A stretch of DNA of 28,057 nt from Bacteroidales bacterium UBA3824 (lineage in GTDB: Bacteria; Bacteroidota; Bacteroidia; Bacteroidales; UBA3824). Under the pieces are notes generated by a model. That model saw nothing but the letters and a program-made list of their open reading frames with translations. It ran no database searches and had not been told where the DNA came from. Shown piece after piece: positions 5,656 through 13,430 of the stretch. The stretch covers positions 1 through 28,057 of the forward strand of contig DGIK01000067.1 in NCBI GenBank assembly GCA_002393195.1, given 5' to 3'. A program made the position numbers and the translations under genes. The first letter of the stretch is position 1, and each line of letters starts with the position of its first letter.

Positions 5656-6516
5656 ATGAAAAGAACACTTATTATAATTATGTTGATGCTCGCATCGACG
5701 CTCTCAATGGCACAACTCAGCCCGAGCGCGGAGGGCATACGCCAAAAGCTGGCAGAATACGCCAGAAGCAAAGGCATGAAAACCAACTACGAGGGCGACG
5801 CGCTCTCTATACAACGCGACTCATTGAACTACGCAGTCGATTTTAGTGCTGTGAGCCCGGTAATCGTAGTAATACGACTCTTTGACATCGACATCACCTC
5901 ATGCGACCCCGCCTGCATCAGGAAGACCGCCAACTACATCAACCTTTTTTTCAGTACAATCAAGGCATCTATCACGCCCGACGGCAAATGCATTCGCCTT
6001 TCAACGTCATCTCTTGTCAACGATGCACAAAGCGTTACCGCCACACTCGACCAAAACCTCTCAACCCTCGCAATGGCATGGCAATATTGCAGCCAAAAAT
6101 ACGATGAATTTGTTTATAATAAGGACTTTGCAAATCTTCGCATCCCGTTTGAGGTTTATTCTGTCAATATCGTCAATGTTGACAAGGACGACAATTTAGT
6201 CACAGAGTATGGCGAGGACATCAAATCCGCCGACACGCAATACATCAACTCGGAGCTCTCGATAATTGCTTACGAAGAAGGCGACTATCAAATTGATGTT
6301 AAATTCGTCTTGCCCGATGGCACTTTCTCAAAGGCTGCGGACGACGGATTGGATTACACTTTCTCTAACATTATCCACATGACCCAAGGCCAAGCCACCT
6401 ACATCGGTGGCGGCTGGGGCAGCCCAAATCCCGGCACATGGGCTCCTGGAAACTATGAACTTATCTTCTACTACAAAGACAAACCATTCTACGCAAAGCC
6501 ATTCACAATCCATTAA
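5656..6516 (+). CDS. Secreted protein of unknown function
   Basis: The 286-residue protein starts with a classical signal peptide (MKRTLIIIMLMLASTLSMAQ, cleaved near residue 19) and has no lipobox, so it is probably periplasmic. Residues 20-150 show an alternating alpha/beta pattern (AEYARSKGMKTNYEGDALSI, then a strand-rich stretch and helix NQNLSTLAMAWQY-like) that recalls YbjN-type small domains, but only weakly. The C-terminal 80 residues look like a beta-sandwich (YQIDVKFVLPDGTFS ... GNYELIFYYKDKPFYAKPFTIH), similar in style to accessory domains of other Bacteroidales secreted proteins. I do not recognise a named family. It has its own promoter and no operon partner, and it is convergent with purT. 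Confidence 0.8.
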   Translation: MKRTLIIIMLMLASTLSMAQLSPSAEGIRQKLAEYARSKGMKTNYEGDALSIQRDSLNYAVDFSAVSPVIVVIRLFDIDITSCDPACIRKTANYINLFFSTIKASITPDGKCIRLSTSSLVNDAQSVTATLDQNLSTLAMAWQYCSQKYDEFVYNKDFANLRIPFEVYSVNIVNVDKDDNLVTEYGEDIKSADTQYINSELSIIAYEEGDYQIDVKFVLPDGTFSKAADDGLDYTFSNIIHMTQGQATYIGGGWGSPNPGTWAPGNYELIFYYKDKPFYAKPFTIH

Positions 6517-6517
6517 C

Positions 6518-6588
6518 AATGCATAATGCATAATTGCCATCCGGCGGAAGCCCAATTATGCATTATGAATTATGAATTATGCATTGAT
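6518..6588. terminator. AT-rich inverted repeat between convergent genes
   Basis: CAATGCATAATGCATAATTG (6518-6537) is mirrored by CAATTATGCATTATG and a second AATTATGCATTG copy ending at 6588. It lies directly between the stop codons of the secreted-protein gene and purT and can act as a two-way terminator. The ATGCATAAT motif recurs at 10326-10360 after another stop codon, so it is also a repeat family. Confidence 0.6.
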
Positions 6589-7769
6589 TAAACTGTAACG
6601 TGAATCTTCTTTGCCATTTCCTGAACCTTTTTGCGGGCTGCATCGACGGACTCGGCGCGGGCGAGAAGCACTGCCATGCGGCGGTGTCCGTTGACGCTTG
6701 GCTTGCCAAAAATCCTCATCGTGGTATCGGGAATCGACAGCGCGTCCTCCAAACCTGAGAATGTGATGTCGTGGCTCTCGCCGTCCACAACAATTGCCTT
6801 TGATGCCGAAGGACCATGGAAAGCAATGTTTGGAATCGGGAGACCGAGAATGGCGCGGGCGTGCAATGCAAATTCCGACAAATCCTGCGAAATCATCGTC
6901 ACCATGCCCGTATCGTGCGGACGCGGCGACACCTCGCTGAATATCACATCGTCGCCCACTACAAACATCTCCACGCCAAAAATGCCGCGACCGCCGAGAG
7001 CCGTCGTTATCTTTTCAGCAATACACTTAGCCTTTTCGAGCGCGGCGGGGTTCATAGGCTGAGGCTGCCACGATTCCTGATAATCGCCATCTTTTTGATA
7101 ATGTCCGATTGGCTCTAAGAAACTCGTACCGCCGATGTGCCTTACGGTGAGGAGCGTAATCTCGTAATCAAACTTTACAAAACCCTCCACAATCACCTTG
7201 CCCGCACCGGCGCGACCGCCTTCCTGCGCAATGTGCCACGAGCGGTCGATGTCGTCCTCGCTCTTAATCACCGACTGACCATGCCCCGACGAACTCATGA
7301 TGGGCTTTACGACGCACGGGATGCCAATCTCCTTGACAGCGGCGCGAAATTCGTCCTCCGTGGCGGCAAACCTGTAAGGCGACGTCTTGATGCCCAATGT
7401 CTCGGCGGCAAGGCGGCGTATGCCTTCGCGGTTCATAGTCAGGAACGTTGCATTTGCCGTGGGAATCACATTATAGCCCTCCTTCTCCAATTCGAGGAGC
7501 GTCTGTGTGGCAATCGCCTCCACTTCGGGGATGATGAAGTCGGGTTTTTCAGCCTCAATGATTTCGCGCAGACGCTTGCCGTCCAACATCGACACCACAT
7601 AACTCTTGTATGCAACGTGCATCGCGGGCGCATCGGCGTATTTATCGAGTGCAACCACCTGTATGCCAAAACGTTGGAGTTCGATGGCAATCTCCTTGCC
7701 CAATTCTCCCGATCCGCACAGCACAGCCTTCTTGCCACGCGGCCTATTCAATGTACCTATCTCTAACAT
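6588..7769 (-). CDS. purT: Formate-dependent phosphoribosylglycinamide formyltransferase
   Basis: PurT uses formate and ATP to make formyl-GAR in purine synthesis, replacing the folate-dependent PurN step. The length of 393 residues is almost that of the E. coli enzyme (392). It is an ATP-grasp protein: the N-terminal loop GSGELGKE (residues 19-26), the glycine-rich [12 protein letters not shown] (155-166), FGVEMFV (264-270) and [14 protein letters not shown] (278-291) are all visible, and the C-terminal PurT-specific region ends in KKIHVTV. The start at 7769 has no competitor nearby. It is monocistronic, divergent from the MORN-caspase gene and convergent with the secreted-protein gene. No purine riboswitch-like structure is seen upstream. 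Confidence 0.96.
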   Translation of the reverse strand: MLEIGTLNRPRGKKAVLCGSGELGKEIAIELQRFGIQVVALDKYADAPAMHVAYKSYVVSMLDGKRLREIIEAEKPDFIIPEVEAIATQTLLELEKEGYNVIPTANATFLTMNREGIRRLAAETLGIKTSPYRFAATEDEFRAAVKEIGIPCVVKPIMSSSGHGQSVIKSEDDIDRSWHIAQEGGRAGAGKVIVEGFVKFDYEITLLTVRHIGGTSFLEPIGHYQKDGDYQESWQPQPMNPAALEKAKCIAEKITTALGGRGIFGVEMFVVGDDVIFSEVSPRPHDTGMVTMISQDLSEFALHARAILGLPIPNIAFHGPSASKAIVVDGESHDITFSGLEDALSIPDTTMRIFGKPSVNGHRRMAVLLARAESVDAARKKVQEMAKKIHVTV

Positions 7770-7807
7770 AATTTCCGACAGTTTTAAAAATTTGATTGTT
7801 CACATCG

Positions 7808-7815
7808 CAAAAATA
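7808..7815 (-). promoter_or_regulatory. -7 element of the purT promoter
   Basis: Minus strand TATTTTTG fits TAnnTTTG. It lies 39 bases upstream of the purT ATG. No clear TTG box is found at the expected distance. Confidence 0.45.
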
Positions 7816-7879
7816 TACAAAAAACAATATCATTAGCGTTTAATTGGCACAAAAATTTCATTAATTACCAACAAATATC

Positions 7880-7887
7880 TATTTTTG
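7880..7887 (+). promoter_or_regulatory. -7 element of the MORN-caspase gene promoter
   Basis: TATTTTTG fits TAnnTTTG exactly and lies 32 bases before the ATG at 7919. The -33 box is not obvious. Confidence 0.5.
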
Positions 7888-7918
7888 CACGAAACACAAC
7901 ATTTAAATCATAATTGAA

Positions 7919-10327
7919 ATGAAACAGACAACAAACCAGAAGACACTCCTTGTCGCCGCGCTCGCGCTCACAGCCTCGGCTGCCGCAAACGCCCAGTGCA
8001 TCAGCGGCAACTGTTATGATGGCTACGGGGTATATCAAGAAGAGAGATACCGATACACCGGCTTCTTCGACAACGGCAACCCCAACGGACATGGCGTACT
8101 ATATTATAACAGTGGCAACATCTACTCAGGCGAGTTCAAAGATGGCAAACGCAATGGTCAAGGCACCTACTACTTTGCGGAAGACGGTATGCGTTACATC
8201 GGCTTTTTCAAGGATGGCGTAATGCACGGCCCCATCGACGAAATCCCTCCATCAGGCAAGCCACACCACGACGTGTACAAGGAAAACGAACTCATAGAAC
8301 CAGAACCCACCAAAGGTACTGTGTATGGCAACAGCAAAAATGGCTACAACGTAACACTCTATGAAGACGGCTCGCGCTATGTGGGCATGAACCGCGACAA
8401 CAAACACAACGGATGGGGCACTATCACAAAAGATGATGGCTCTATCTACACCGGCGAATTTTTGGACAACAAGTTCAACGGCTACGGAACTCTCACAAGC
8501 CCCGACGGAACCATCACAGAAGGCATGTGGGAAGACGACCGTTTTGTCGGCGAACTCAAAAACCAGACCGGCTGCGTGAGCGGCGACTGCAAAAACTCCT
8601 ACAGCGTCCTCGTCAAAAACGGCGAAAAATACATCGGCGAGTTCAAAAACGGTCTCCCGCACGGCATGGGCAGATACATACTCGCCGACGGCAGCAGCTA
8701 CGTAGGCAGCGTCGTAGCAGGCAAAATAGACGGCTACGGCACTCTCAAATACGCAGCATCCGAAGATCCCAAAGCACCAAAAAAATACGTGGGCGACATC
8801 CGAAACGGCAAGCCAAACGGATACGGAGCTTTGTTCTACAATAACGACGACTTCTACTACGGACACTTTGTCAACAACGTATTTGACGGGCAAGGTGTCT
8901 ATGTAGAACAATCGACCCTCAAAAGGAAGTCGGGCTTATATTACAAAGGCGAACTCGTAAAAGAAATGCCGGAACAAGACTTCGACCTCATCTTCGGCGA
9001 CAAAAACGGATACGGACTGCGACTCACCGAAGGCGGACGCTATACGGGCAACCTCATGAACGGCACACCAGAAGGTCAAGGTACTCTCGAATCATACGAC
9101 GGATTGTCGATATTCTGCGACTTTGAAGACGGACTCGCCAATGGCCATGGAATGTGCGAAAATAGCAACAACGGCACAAAATACATCGGACAAATCCGCG
9201 ACAACAAGATAAGCGGCAAGGGCTTGATGTACTATCCCAACGGAACCAAAGAAAAGGGAACTTTTAGAGACGGCGTCCTTACGCAGGAAACCGCCATGTC
9301 TGCCAACATCCAGAAGCCGGACGTAGGCTGGAACGCTCCTCTGCAATACAACACCAACGTAACGGAAGGCTCATATACCGTAAAACTTTGTGTAAGTTCC
9401 TCATCGCCAATAGAAGAAGTATCCCTCTACCTCAACAACAAACCCGTTGTCAACAAGAACGTAACCGGTGCCAAGAAAGCGAACGACCCCTTATGCGACT
9501 ACACATACGAGTACAAAATACAACTCGAGCCAGGACGCAACGAAATCATGGCGGCTGTGAAAAACGCCGGCGGCACCACAAAAACCGACACCCGATACAT
9601 TTCGTGGGTATCCTCTGACGCCATCAGCAAACAAAAACGCGTAGCCCTCGTCATAGGCAACGGCGCATACACCAACATCTCGCCGCTCAAAAACCCAACC
9701 AACGATGCCAAACTTATGGCAAAAGAACTCAGAGCCCTTGGTTTTGAAGTAATTGAACGCACCGACATCACCCGCGACGAGATGAAAGAAGCCGTATATA
9801 ATTTTGGCGACCGACTCAGGGAAACAAAGGCAGTGGGACTCTTCTTCTACGCCGGACACGGCATACAGGTGGACGGCATCAACTATCTCGTGCCTGTAAA
9901 CGCCTCTCTTGCCAAAAGGGATGAGGTAGAGAATGTTTGTTTCAGCATCAACAAGGTGATAGGTCAATTGGCATACGCACAAAACGACCTCAATATCATC
10001 ATCCTCGATGCCTGCCGTAACGATCCATTCGCTGCTACAGGCAGAGGCGGTCTTGCACAATTCGACGCTCCCAAAGGCACTATGATTGCCTACTCCACCG
10101 CTCCTGGCAAAACAGCAGCCGACGGCGACGGCGCAAACGGTCTCTACACCGAACAACTCGCAAAGGCCATCAAAAATCCTGAATACAAAATGGAGGACGT
10201 CTTCAAACAAGTACGCGCAGAGGTATATCGAATCTCCCACGAAGCAGTCCTGAACGGCACAATGCCAGAAGAACAAATTCCCTGGGAAAACTCCTCAGTA
10301 TTCGGCGACTTCTACTTTGTAAGGTAA
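7919..10327 (+). CDS. Secreted MORN-repeat protein with C-terminal caspase-like (C14) protease
   Basis: The 802-residue protein has a signal peptide (ANAQ, cleavage near residue 25). Residues 35-455 are MORN-type repeats (YxGxFxxGxxxGxGxxxxxxG), interrupted near 105-135 and 205-230. A beta-sandwich-like module (about 475-565) leads to a peptidase C14 domain (572-800) with both catalytic residues: His647 in FFYAGHGIQ and Cys699 in ILDACRNDPF. A C-x-S-G-x-C motif occurs twice, at 27-32 and 219-224, each opening a MORN block, which points to internal duplication and possible disulfides. Caspase-like domains with these motifs are typical of bacterial metacaspase/orthocaspase relatives. The substrate is unknown; MORN repeats may bind lipid or envelope partners. 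It has its own promoter and a strong terminator at 10360-10405. Confidence 0.93.
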   Translation: MKQTTNQKTLLVAALALTASAAANAQCISGNCYDGYGVYQEERYRYTGFFDNGNPNGHGVLYYNSGNIYSGEFKDGKRNGQGTYYFAEDGMRYIGFFKDGVMHGPIDEIPPSGKPHHDVYKENELIEPEPTKGTVYGNSKNGYNVTLYEDGSRYVGMNRDNKHNGWGTITKDDGSIYTGEFLDNKFNGYGTLTSPDGTITEGMWEDDRFVGELKNQTGCVSGDCKNSYSVLVKNGEKYIGEFKNGLPHGMGRYILADGSSYVGSVVAGKIDGYGTLKYAASEDPKAPKKYVGDIRNGKPNGYGALFYNNDDFYYGHFVNNVFDGQGVYVEQSTLKRKSGLYYKGELVKEMPEQDFDLIFGDKNGYGLRLTEGGRYTGNLMNGTPEGQGTLESYDGLSIFCDFEDGLANGHGMCENSNNGTKYIGQIRDNKISGKGLMYYPNGTKEKGTFRDGVLTQETAMSANIQKPDVGWNAPLQYNTNVTEGSYTVKLCVSSSSPIEEVSLYLNNKPVVNKNVTGAKKANDPLCDYTYEYKIQLEPGRNEIMAAVKNAGGTTKTDTRYISWVSSDAISKQKRVALVIGNGAYTNISPLKNPTNDAKLMAKELRALGFEVIERTDITRDEMKEAVYNFGDRLRETKAVGLFFYAGHGIQVDGINYLVPVNASLAKRDEVENVCFSINKVIGQLAYAQNDLNIIILDACRNDPFAATGRGGLAQFDAPKGTMIAYSTAPGKTAADGDGANGLYTEQLAKAIKNPEYKMEDVFKQVRAEVYRISHEAVLNGTMPEEQIPWENSSVFGDFYFVR

Positions 10328-10359
10328 TGCATAATTCAATGCATAATGCACAATGCATA

Positions 10360-10405
10360 ATAACAAAAAGCGCAGTTCGATGATTCGGACTGCGCTTTTT
10401 GTTAT
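10360..10405. terminator. Bidirectional terminator after the MORN-caspase gene
   Basis: The 17-base arm ATAACAAAAAGCGCAGT pairs perfectly with ACTGCGCTTTTTGTTAT, around a short loop that can add two more CG pairs. A and T tracts on both sides make it functional in either direction, serving the caspase gene and the opposing kinase operon. Confidence 0.9.
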
Positions 10406-10418
10406 GGCTCTTTCATTC

Positions 10419-10544
10419 AATTGGAGTGCAGGCTGCCAGCCTGCCTTACAGATAGTTGCATGTAATTGGAGTGCAGGCTGCCAGCCTGCTTCACAGATAG
10501 TTGGTGCAGGCTGCCAGCCTGCCCTTTGCAGACGAGCCGTCTGC
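10419..10544. repeat. Cluster of REP-like 17-base palindromes
   Basis: GCAGGCTGCCAGCCTGC occurs three times (10428-10444, 10473-10489, 10506-10522). The first two are inside 40-base units (AATTGGAGT, palindrome, then YTYACAGATAGTTG) spaced 45 bases apart, and the third lacks part of the flank. A fourth 17-base palindrome, GCAGACGAGCCGTCTGC (10528-10544), has the same 7-3-7 form but a different arm sequence, like the one at 5040-5056. The cluster fills the gap between the terminator and the 3' end of the kinase gene. Confidence 0.85.
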
Positions 10545-10557
10545 ATCCCATCTTCAA

Positions 10558-12834
10558 TTACTTGTTCTTCAGGAACCCCTTGAGAGTGTTGAGCAATACG
10601 TTGATTTCTATGGGCTTGGTGATGTAATAATTGCAACCGGCGGCGATGGTCTTTTCCTTCTCGCCGGTGAGCGCGTAGGCGGTCTGCGCAATTATAATCA
10701 CATCCTTATTGAACTCGCGGATTTTTGCAGTGGCATCGTATCCGTTCATTACAGGCATCTTGATGTCCATAAGGACGAGGTCTATTTCGGGATGCGCCTT
10801 CATGGCGTCCACAGCCTCCTGACCGTTGCGAGCCCAAAGTATCGTAGCCTTGGTCTCGGCGAGCACTTCTTGCATGTACGCAACATTCATATCTTCGTCC
10901 TCTGCCACAAGAATCACCTTGCCTTCGAGCGACGCCTCGCTATTGCCATCGGAAGACGCGCCATACTCGTCGGCGGTATTGAGTTCGGGGTCGTATGGCA
11001 TTGTGAAGAAGAATGTGGAGCCTACACCTTCCTCCGATTCCACCCACATCTCGCCGCCAAGGAGTTCGGCGAGTTTTTTGGAGATGGTGAGACCAAGACC
11101 AGTGCCGGTCTGATTCTTGTCGTCCTTCTGCTCTATCTGACCAAAACGCTTGAAGATGACATCGAGCTTGTCCTTCGGCATTCCGACGCCGGTATCCTTG
11201 ACGTAAAACAGCAATTTGTCGGGGCCGCTGAACTTGTAGCCAAACTCGATGAAGCCCTGCTTTGTAAATTTCATCGCATTGCCGATGAGATTGTTGAGAA
11301 TCTGCTTGAAACGGAACGGGTCTGTATTGATATTGAAATCGTCGGTCTCCACAGCCTTTTGCATCTTGAGCTCAAACGGCTTGTTTTTCATATCGTTGAT
11401 TTGATACTGCGAGATGTAAATCTCGTTCATAATCGGATTGAGCTGCACGATGCGCGGCTTTACCTTGAGTTGTCCCGCCTCTATCTTGGATATGTCGATG
11501 ATGTCGTTGATGAGGTTGAGGAGGCTCTTGCCGCTGTTGATGATGAAAGAGAGATATTTTTCCTTGTTTTTATCGAAGCTGCCGGGCTTTGTGAGCAGTT
11601 CGGAGAATCCGATGATAGAGTTCATCGGGGTGCGGATTTCATGGCTCATATTGGCGAGGAACGCCGATTTGAGCTTGTCGGATTCCTCGGCACGGCGACG
11701 AGCCTCCACGAGTTCGCGCTCGTATTGCTTGCGCTTGGATATGTCCTTGATTGTTACCACGCTGCCCGACTTGTCGTTGCCCCTGTACGGTATTACAGAA
11801 ATCTCGGCGTCGAAAGGCTCGCCGTTTTTCCTTGTAGCCACAGCCTCAAATGTGCGCTCGGTAAACTTGCAGTTGCCAGTCTGACGGAATTTGGCTATCT
11901 CCACTTCAAAAAATTCCCACTGCTCTTTGGGTACTACAACCGATTGGAATGGCATGCCGATAGCCTCGTTTTGCGTATATCCGATAATGCGCTCCGCCGC
12001 CGGGTTGAAGGTGATTACCCTCAAATCTGAATCGAGTCCAATGATGGCGTCGAATGACGACTTATTGACCTTGGAGAATATCTCGTTGGCATCCTGCTCC
12101 TTTTTCTGCGCGGCATCTCGCTCATCCTCGCGTTCCTTGATGGTATCCATCATCGAGCAAAAATGCTGACAAAGCACGCCGACCTCGTCCTTGCCGGTGT
12201 CCTTGAGCTGCGGCATAGAATAATCGCCGCTCTTGATGATGTGCTCCATCGTATCGGAAAGCTCGGTGATGGGTTTTACGAGCAATTTGTTGAGCAGCAA
12301 CACCACTACAATTACAACCACGAGTGTAAGCACAAGTTTTGTAAGCGTGCTGATGAAATACTCATGCTTCATTATCTGTATCGACTTGGTATTGAACCTG
12401 GCGTACACAGTACCGCACATAATATTCTTGAATTGTATGGGCTCTATCGCTATTATATACTTGCCATCTTCCGTAAACGACACCGACGACTCCTTGCCCA
12501 CAGGCTGCGCGGCAATGGAGCTCGACCGGTCGTAAGAGGCGAGGATATTGCCCTTGAGGTCGTATATGTGGACGTTTTCAAGTTCGTCGAACGACTTGAT
12601 TTTTTCGAGCGTCTTTTGGATGTCCTGCGGATTGATGAAATCGACCATACTTGTATTGAGGTCGGCTATCATCTTTGCAATCTGGGAACTCGATTCCTTC
12701 ACGTACTCATTGACGTATTTGTCGTTGGCGGATTGGAACGACATCGCAGTGATGATTTCTGCCGTAATCACCACCGCAAGCATTGCGGCGATGAGCTTGT
12801 ACTTGATTGGCAAGTTTGCGAAGAACTTTCTCAT
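10558..12834 (-). CDS. Membrane hybrid histidine kinase (sensor-HAMP-PAS-HisKA-HATPase-REC)
   Basis: The 758-residue protein has membrane segments at about 13-33 and 160-182 around a 130-residue periplasmic sensor, then HAMP (about 183-240), PAS (about 255-368), a HisKA domain with phospho-acceptor His398 in FLANMSHEIRTP, an ATPase domain with N519, DTGVGMP (547-553) and GTGLGL (577-582), and a C-terminal receiver with Asp690 in LVLMDIKMPVMNG. All catalytic residues are present. It is the last gene of a four-gene minus-strand operon, 40 bases after the YfiR-like gene. No DNA-binding output is fused or adjacent, so the phosphate probably passes to a phosphotransfer protein or regulator encoded elsewhere, or the receiver regulates the kinase itself. 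The 509-codon plus-strand ORF opposite is a shadow. Confidence 0.95.
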   Translation of the reverse strand: MRKFFANLPIKYKLIAAMLAVVITAEIITAMSFQSANDKYVNEYVKESSSQIAKMIADLNTSMVDFINPQDIQKTLEKIKSFDELENVHIYDLKGNILASYDRSSSIAAQPVGKESSVSFTEDGKYIIAIEPIQFKNIMCGTVYARFNTKSIQIMKHEYFISTLTKLVLTLVVVIVVVLLLNKLLVKPITELSDTMEHIIKSGDYSMPQLKDTGKDEVGVLCQHFCSMMDTIKEREDERDAAQKKEQDANEIFSKVNKSSFDAIIGLDSDLRVITFNPAAERIIGYTQNEAIGMPFQSVVVPKEQWEFFEVEIAKFRQTGNCKFTERTFEAVATRKNGEPFDAEISVIPYRGNDKSGSVVTIKDISKRKQYERELVEARRRAEESDKLKSAFLANMSHEIRTPMNSIIGFSELLTKPGSFDKNKEKYLSFIINSGKSLLNLINDIIDISKIEAGQLKVKPRIVQLNPIMNEIYISQYQINDMKNKPFELKMQKAVETDDFNINTDPFRFKQILNNLIGNAMKFTKQGFIEFGYKFSGPDKLLFYVKDTGVGMPKDKLDVIFKRFGQIEQKDDKNQTGTGLGLTISKKLAELLGGEMWVESEEGVGSTFFFTMPYDPELNTADEYGASSDGNSEASLEGKVILVAEDEDMNVAYMQEVLAETKATILWARNGQEAVDAMKAHPEIDLVLMDIKMPVMNGYDATAKIREFNKDVIIIAQTAYALTGEKEKTIAAGCNYYITKPIEINVLLNTLKGFLKNK

Positions 12835-12874
12835 ATTGGTTTATTTAGTTTTTGGGTTATTATGCTGTTCGTTA

Positions 12875-13402
12875 CTATTGTTTCTGATACTTGTGGTCTG
12901 GCGCAAGTATGTACGTACTGATGCCAAGCGGCGAGTTTAGCACGGCTTCCTTATTAAAAAAGTATGTTGTCTGCCCCGTTTCGTGCTCTTGCCTGACATA
13001 AAACATACATCCTTTTTCCAAAATCTCCAGATCGTTGGTGATTGTGAGTATCTGCCGCCCCGCCACCTTCTCGATAATCTTGCTTGCATCGATGGAGGTG
13101 CCCGATTCGATGAATACGACATCAGCCTGTGAGATGTCATCATCAATGTTGGAGATGCGCCTTATCTCCACGTCACTGTCGAGAATCTTGCTATTGGCAC
13201 CCTTGTCAAGCGCGAGCTGGAACGATTCGTCCGATTGTGGGGCTATCATGATTATTGTCTTGCCATTCTGTTTTTCGGCTGGCCACGAGGCGTACTTGGC
13301 AAGCTTGATGACACCTTGGATGTCGCTCGGTTGTGCCTCCTGATAGTTGCCTACGGGATACGTAAAGAGTAACAATAATATGTTGAATATACAATTGAGC
13401 AT
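12875..13402 (-). CDS. YfiR-like (DUF4154) periplasmic protein
   Basis: The 175-residue protein is counted from ATG 13402, which begins the signal sequence MLNCIFNILLLLFTYPVG. A longer in-frame start (13468) would overlap the previous gene and put charged residues before the signal. The DUF4154 hallmarks are visible: IKLAKYASWP near residues 32-41, a central Rossmann-like stretch (ADVVFIESG), and the C-terminal FFNKEAVLNSPLGISTYIL. In Pseudomonas, YfiR is a periplasmic repressor of the diguanylate cyclase YfiN. Here there is no GGDEF gene; instead it lies between two membrane sensors and a hybrid kinase, so it probably modulates one of their periplasmic domains. That role is inference from context. 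Confidence 0.85.
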   Translation of the reverse strand: MLNCIFNILLLLFTYPVGNYQEAQPSDIQGVIKLAKYASWPAEKQNGKTIIMIAPQSDESFQLALDKGANSKILDSDVEIRRISNIDDDISQADVVFIESGTSIDASKIIEKVAGRQILTITNDLEILEKGCMFYVRQEHETGQTTYFFNKEAVLNSPLGISTYILAPDHKYQKQ

Positions 13403-13430
13403 AGTTGGCTTGGTTTTGTGCTTTCTTACG

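Noticed and set aside
10295..10636. 113-codon minus-strand ORF with AGWQPAL repeats
   Set aside because: The repeated peptide is only the translation of the REP-like palindromes in the intergenic cluster, and the ORF overlaps the ends of both flanking genes.
10501..12030. 509-codon plus-strand ORF
   Set aside because: It is antisense to the hybrid histidine kinase, which is intact with all catalytic motifs; no domain is recognisable in the plus-strand product.
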